Part shown: one piece after another, positions 49,979-51,413 of the stretch
How positions within the stretch are numbered: the first letter of the stretch is position 1
Layout of the letters: each line of letters opens with the position of its first letter
Assembly: GCA_902771155.1 (NCBI GenBank)
Contig: CACXVS010000035.1
Location: forward strand, 1-51,413
DNA: 51,413 bases
DNA from: an uncultured Prevotellaceae bacterium
GTDB taxonomy: Bacteria; Bacteroidota; Bacteroidia; Bacteroidales; Bacteroidaceae
Reading direction: 5' to 3'
Notes under the pieces: generated by a model
Told to the model about the DNA's origin: nothing
The model's input: the letters and a program-made list of their open reading frames with translations, nothing else
Database searches by the model: none
Program-made: the position numbers and the translations under genes

Positions 49979-51106
49979 ATGACCAAAAATGCTATTCATA
50001 TAGTTCTTGTAGGTTTAATAACCTTCCTGGCCTCATGTTCTAATGGCGACAACCCCATCAATGAGCCAATGCTGAAAGGCAAGATATCGTCGTATGACGA
50101 GTTCGGTGGGGCAAGACTTGATTTCACGGAAGAAGACATGGCGAAGGCCGGGTTCACACTCGGCGACATCATCAGCATCACCATCGACGAAAGAGAAATC
50201 ACCATGCCATACTACGACGGCTTCTATGGCCGTACTGGAGAATATCTGTGCGTGGCTTATCCCACCTATCCCAGCATCTGCTTCACAACCATCAACAGTG
50301 GACTTCCCAAGGAACTCACAGCCCTGGAGGGGCATAGCGTCACCGTCAGGATGAAGGAAAAGGGCGGTTGCCTCGACGTGCAAAAAGCCATGAGCATGAC
50401 ATACTCCAACGAACGCAGCGATTATCTTGACCTCTCCGATGCGGAGTATGCCAATGCACGCGCTGTGAAGGCTGGCAACATTGTGAGCGGCATGCTGCAC
50501 CGCAGCACCTCACCGTTCTGCAACGACATCAACCGCGCCAACTACGTATCTGACTATCTGGAGCACGAAAAGGTAAAGACGGTGCTCAACCTTGCCGACA
50601 CAGAAGAGAAGATGCAGACCTACGACATGCCTGCCTATAGCCGTACACTCTGGGAGAGCGGCAACGTCATATTGTGCCCGCTGAAGGCTGACCCTACGGC
50701 TGATGACTTCAACAACCGCCTGATAGCAGCACTGAAGGAACTACCGTCACACCCCTCCCCCTACGTCGTACATTGTATGGAGGGTAAGGACCGCACCGGA
50801 TATGTATGCGCCCTGCTTGAGGGACTGTGCGGAGCATCGTATGAGGAAATCGTGGCCGACTATCTGGTTACCTATTACAACTTTTATCATATCACTCCGG
50901 AAAACGACCGCGATGTATGCAACACATTAGTGTCATTGAAACTCAACCCATGCCTGATGTTCTATGCCAATGTCAGCGAAGAAGCACAACTACCAGGCGT
51001 TGACTATGCCAAGGCATTTGCCAACTATCTGCTCTCTCACGGCATGAGCCAGCAGCAACTTGACGCACTGGTTCAGGCTCTGACGGTTCAACACAACACA
51101 CAGTGA
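49979..51106 (+). CDS. Tyrosine/dual-specificity-type phosphatase lipoprotein
   Basis: A 375-residue lipoprotein (lipobox LASC, Cys20). The catalytic loop HCMEGKDRTG holds the CX5R motif (Cys266, Arg272) of Y_phosphatase3/IphP-like enzymes, some of which act on phosphoinositides. Conserved upstream parts are VSGMLHRSTSPF and TVLNLADTEE. The first 110 residues after the signal form a beta-rich domain (LKGKISSYDEFGGARLDF and onward) that recalls the C-terminal domain of SAM-hydrolase (DUF62-like) proteins; this is a tentative link. It probably acts in the periplasm or at the surface. The TGA stop is part of the first unit of a downstream octamer array. Confidence 0.85.
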   Translation: MTKNAIHIVLVGLITFLASCSNGDNPINEPMLKGKISSYDEFGGARLDFTEEDMAKAGFTLGDIISITIDEREITMPYYDGFYGRTGEYLCVAYPTYPSICFTTINSGLPKELTALEGHSVTVRMKEKGGCLDVQKAMSMTYSNERSDYLDLSDAEYANARAVKAGNIVSGMLHRSTSPFCNDINRANYVSDYLEHEKVKTVLNLADTEEKMQTYDMPAYSRTLWESGNVILCPLKADPTADDFNNRLIAALKELPSHPSPYVVHCMEGKDRTGYVCALLEGLCGASYEEIVADYLVTYYNFYHITPENDRDVCNTLVSLKLNPCLMFYANVSEEAQLPGVDYAKAFANYLLSHGMSQQQLDALVQALTVQHNTQ

Positions 51107-51290
51107 CGCAGCAACGCAGTGACGCAGTGACTTTACGATTTTCACTTTTTGGGATGGGCGTGACGTGGAATGTTCTATATATTTTATATATATATTATAT
51201 ATATTATAATATATATATAAAATCAAGGTCACTTTGTACACCATCAAAAAACCTAATGTCACTGCGTAGCTGCGTCACTGCGTCACTGCG
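51101..51290. repeat. Large palindrome with octamer arms and AT-rich centre
   Basis: Arm 1 (51101-51140) is built of GTGACGCA-type octamers. Arm 2 (51251-51290) is its inverted copy (TCACTGCG units). The centre (about 51172-51224) is an AT-only palindrome that shares a run of about 20 bases with the element at 30127-30352. The arm starts inside the stop codon of the phosphatase gene. No coding sequence is present. Confidence 0.8.
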
Positions 51291-51334
51291 AGAAAATCTA
51301 AATTTTAACAATTTAAAAGTTTTTTGGAAAAAGC

Positions 51335-51365
51335 TTGCATATGTGCTGAAAATTTTGTACCTTTG
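51335..51365 (+). promoter_or_regulatory. Promoter of a gene beyond the right edge
   Basis: TTG (51335-51337), a 20-base spacer and TACCTTTG (51358-51365) followed by C. The gene it serves starts outside the window. Confidence 0.65.
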
Positions 51366-51413
51366 CACTGTCAAATGAGAGATGTGGAGAAATCTAGTAT
51401 TAATGGAAAAAAT

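Overview
This window is chromosomal DNA from a member of the Bacteroidales, most likely Prevotellaceae. The evidence is the promoter style (TAnnTTTG with an upstream TTTG about 20 bases away, and almost no Shine-Dalgarno sites), the Bacteroidota order of the ATP synthase genes (atpD-C-I-B-E-F-H-A-G), an Na+-pumping NQR operon, a short primary sigma factor of the sigma-ABfr type, NhaD, and a 'smalltalk' small protein next to an HU-like protein. I cannot name the species.

Region 1 (1-600) holds the end of an HU-like gene, a palindrome built from 8-base units, a 33-residue smalltalk protein with a textbook Shine-Dalgarno site, and a terminator. Region 2 (618-17,699, minus strand) is the most unusual part. 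Twelve genes lie head to tail with mostly 9-45 base gaps behind one good promoter at 17,737-17,767. Read in transcription order they encode: a periplasmic substrate-binding protein; a membrane sensor with a SpoIIE/PP2C phosphatase and a kinase-like ATPase domain; a STAS anti-anti-sigma protein; a (p)ppGpp synthetase-like protein; an SLC13-type permease; a cytidylate-kinase-like protein; a giant VgrG-like spike whose OB-fold is split by a coiled coil; a beta-repeat and coiled-coil partner; a divergent ribosome-recycling-factor homologue; a second STAS protein; an RsbW-like ATPase; and a second phosphatase. A cupin lipoprotein closes the run as a thirteenth gene. No sheath, tube, baseplate or ClpV gene is present, so this looks like a spike module tied to partner-switching and nutrient signalling. 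I regard it as the best candidate here for an undescribed system.

Region 3 (17,868-18,761) is deoD on the plus strand. Its leader has a strong promoter, a roughly 50-base conserved-looking segment and an intrinsic terminator upstream of the gene. Region 4 (18,768-26,168) is the complete F1Fo ATP synthase operon. Region 5 (26,224-30,950) contains a P-loop/CYTH protein, pfkA, nhaD, a 750-base gene-poor stretch with a large palindrome and an orphan promoter, and a rhodanese lipoprotein. Region 6 is a third SpoIIE-type phosphatase (30,958-33,018). Region 7 (33,088-38,954) is nqrABCDEF.

Region 8 (39,078-46,135) holds tamB, a DMT transporter, truA and yihY. Region 9 (46,151-46,733) is RNase P RNA with an upstream element flanked by direct repeats. 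Region 10 (46,903-51,106) holds a degP/htrA protease, the primary sigma factor, a small secreted protein and a tyrosine-phosphatase lipoprotein. The energy genes fit together: NQR exports Na+, NhaD exchanges Na+ for H+, and the ATP synthase c subunit lacks the usual Na+ ligands, so it is probably H+-driven.

A second theme runs through the whole window. Intercistronic gaps are filled with short arrays of period 7 or 8 (units such as TTGAAAAA, GTAAAAAG), often starting at one gene's stop codon and ending at the next gene's start. Four larger intergenic palindromes are made of inverted 8-base arrays.
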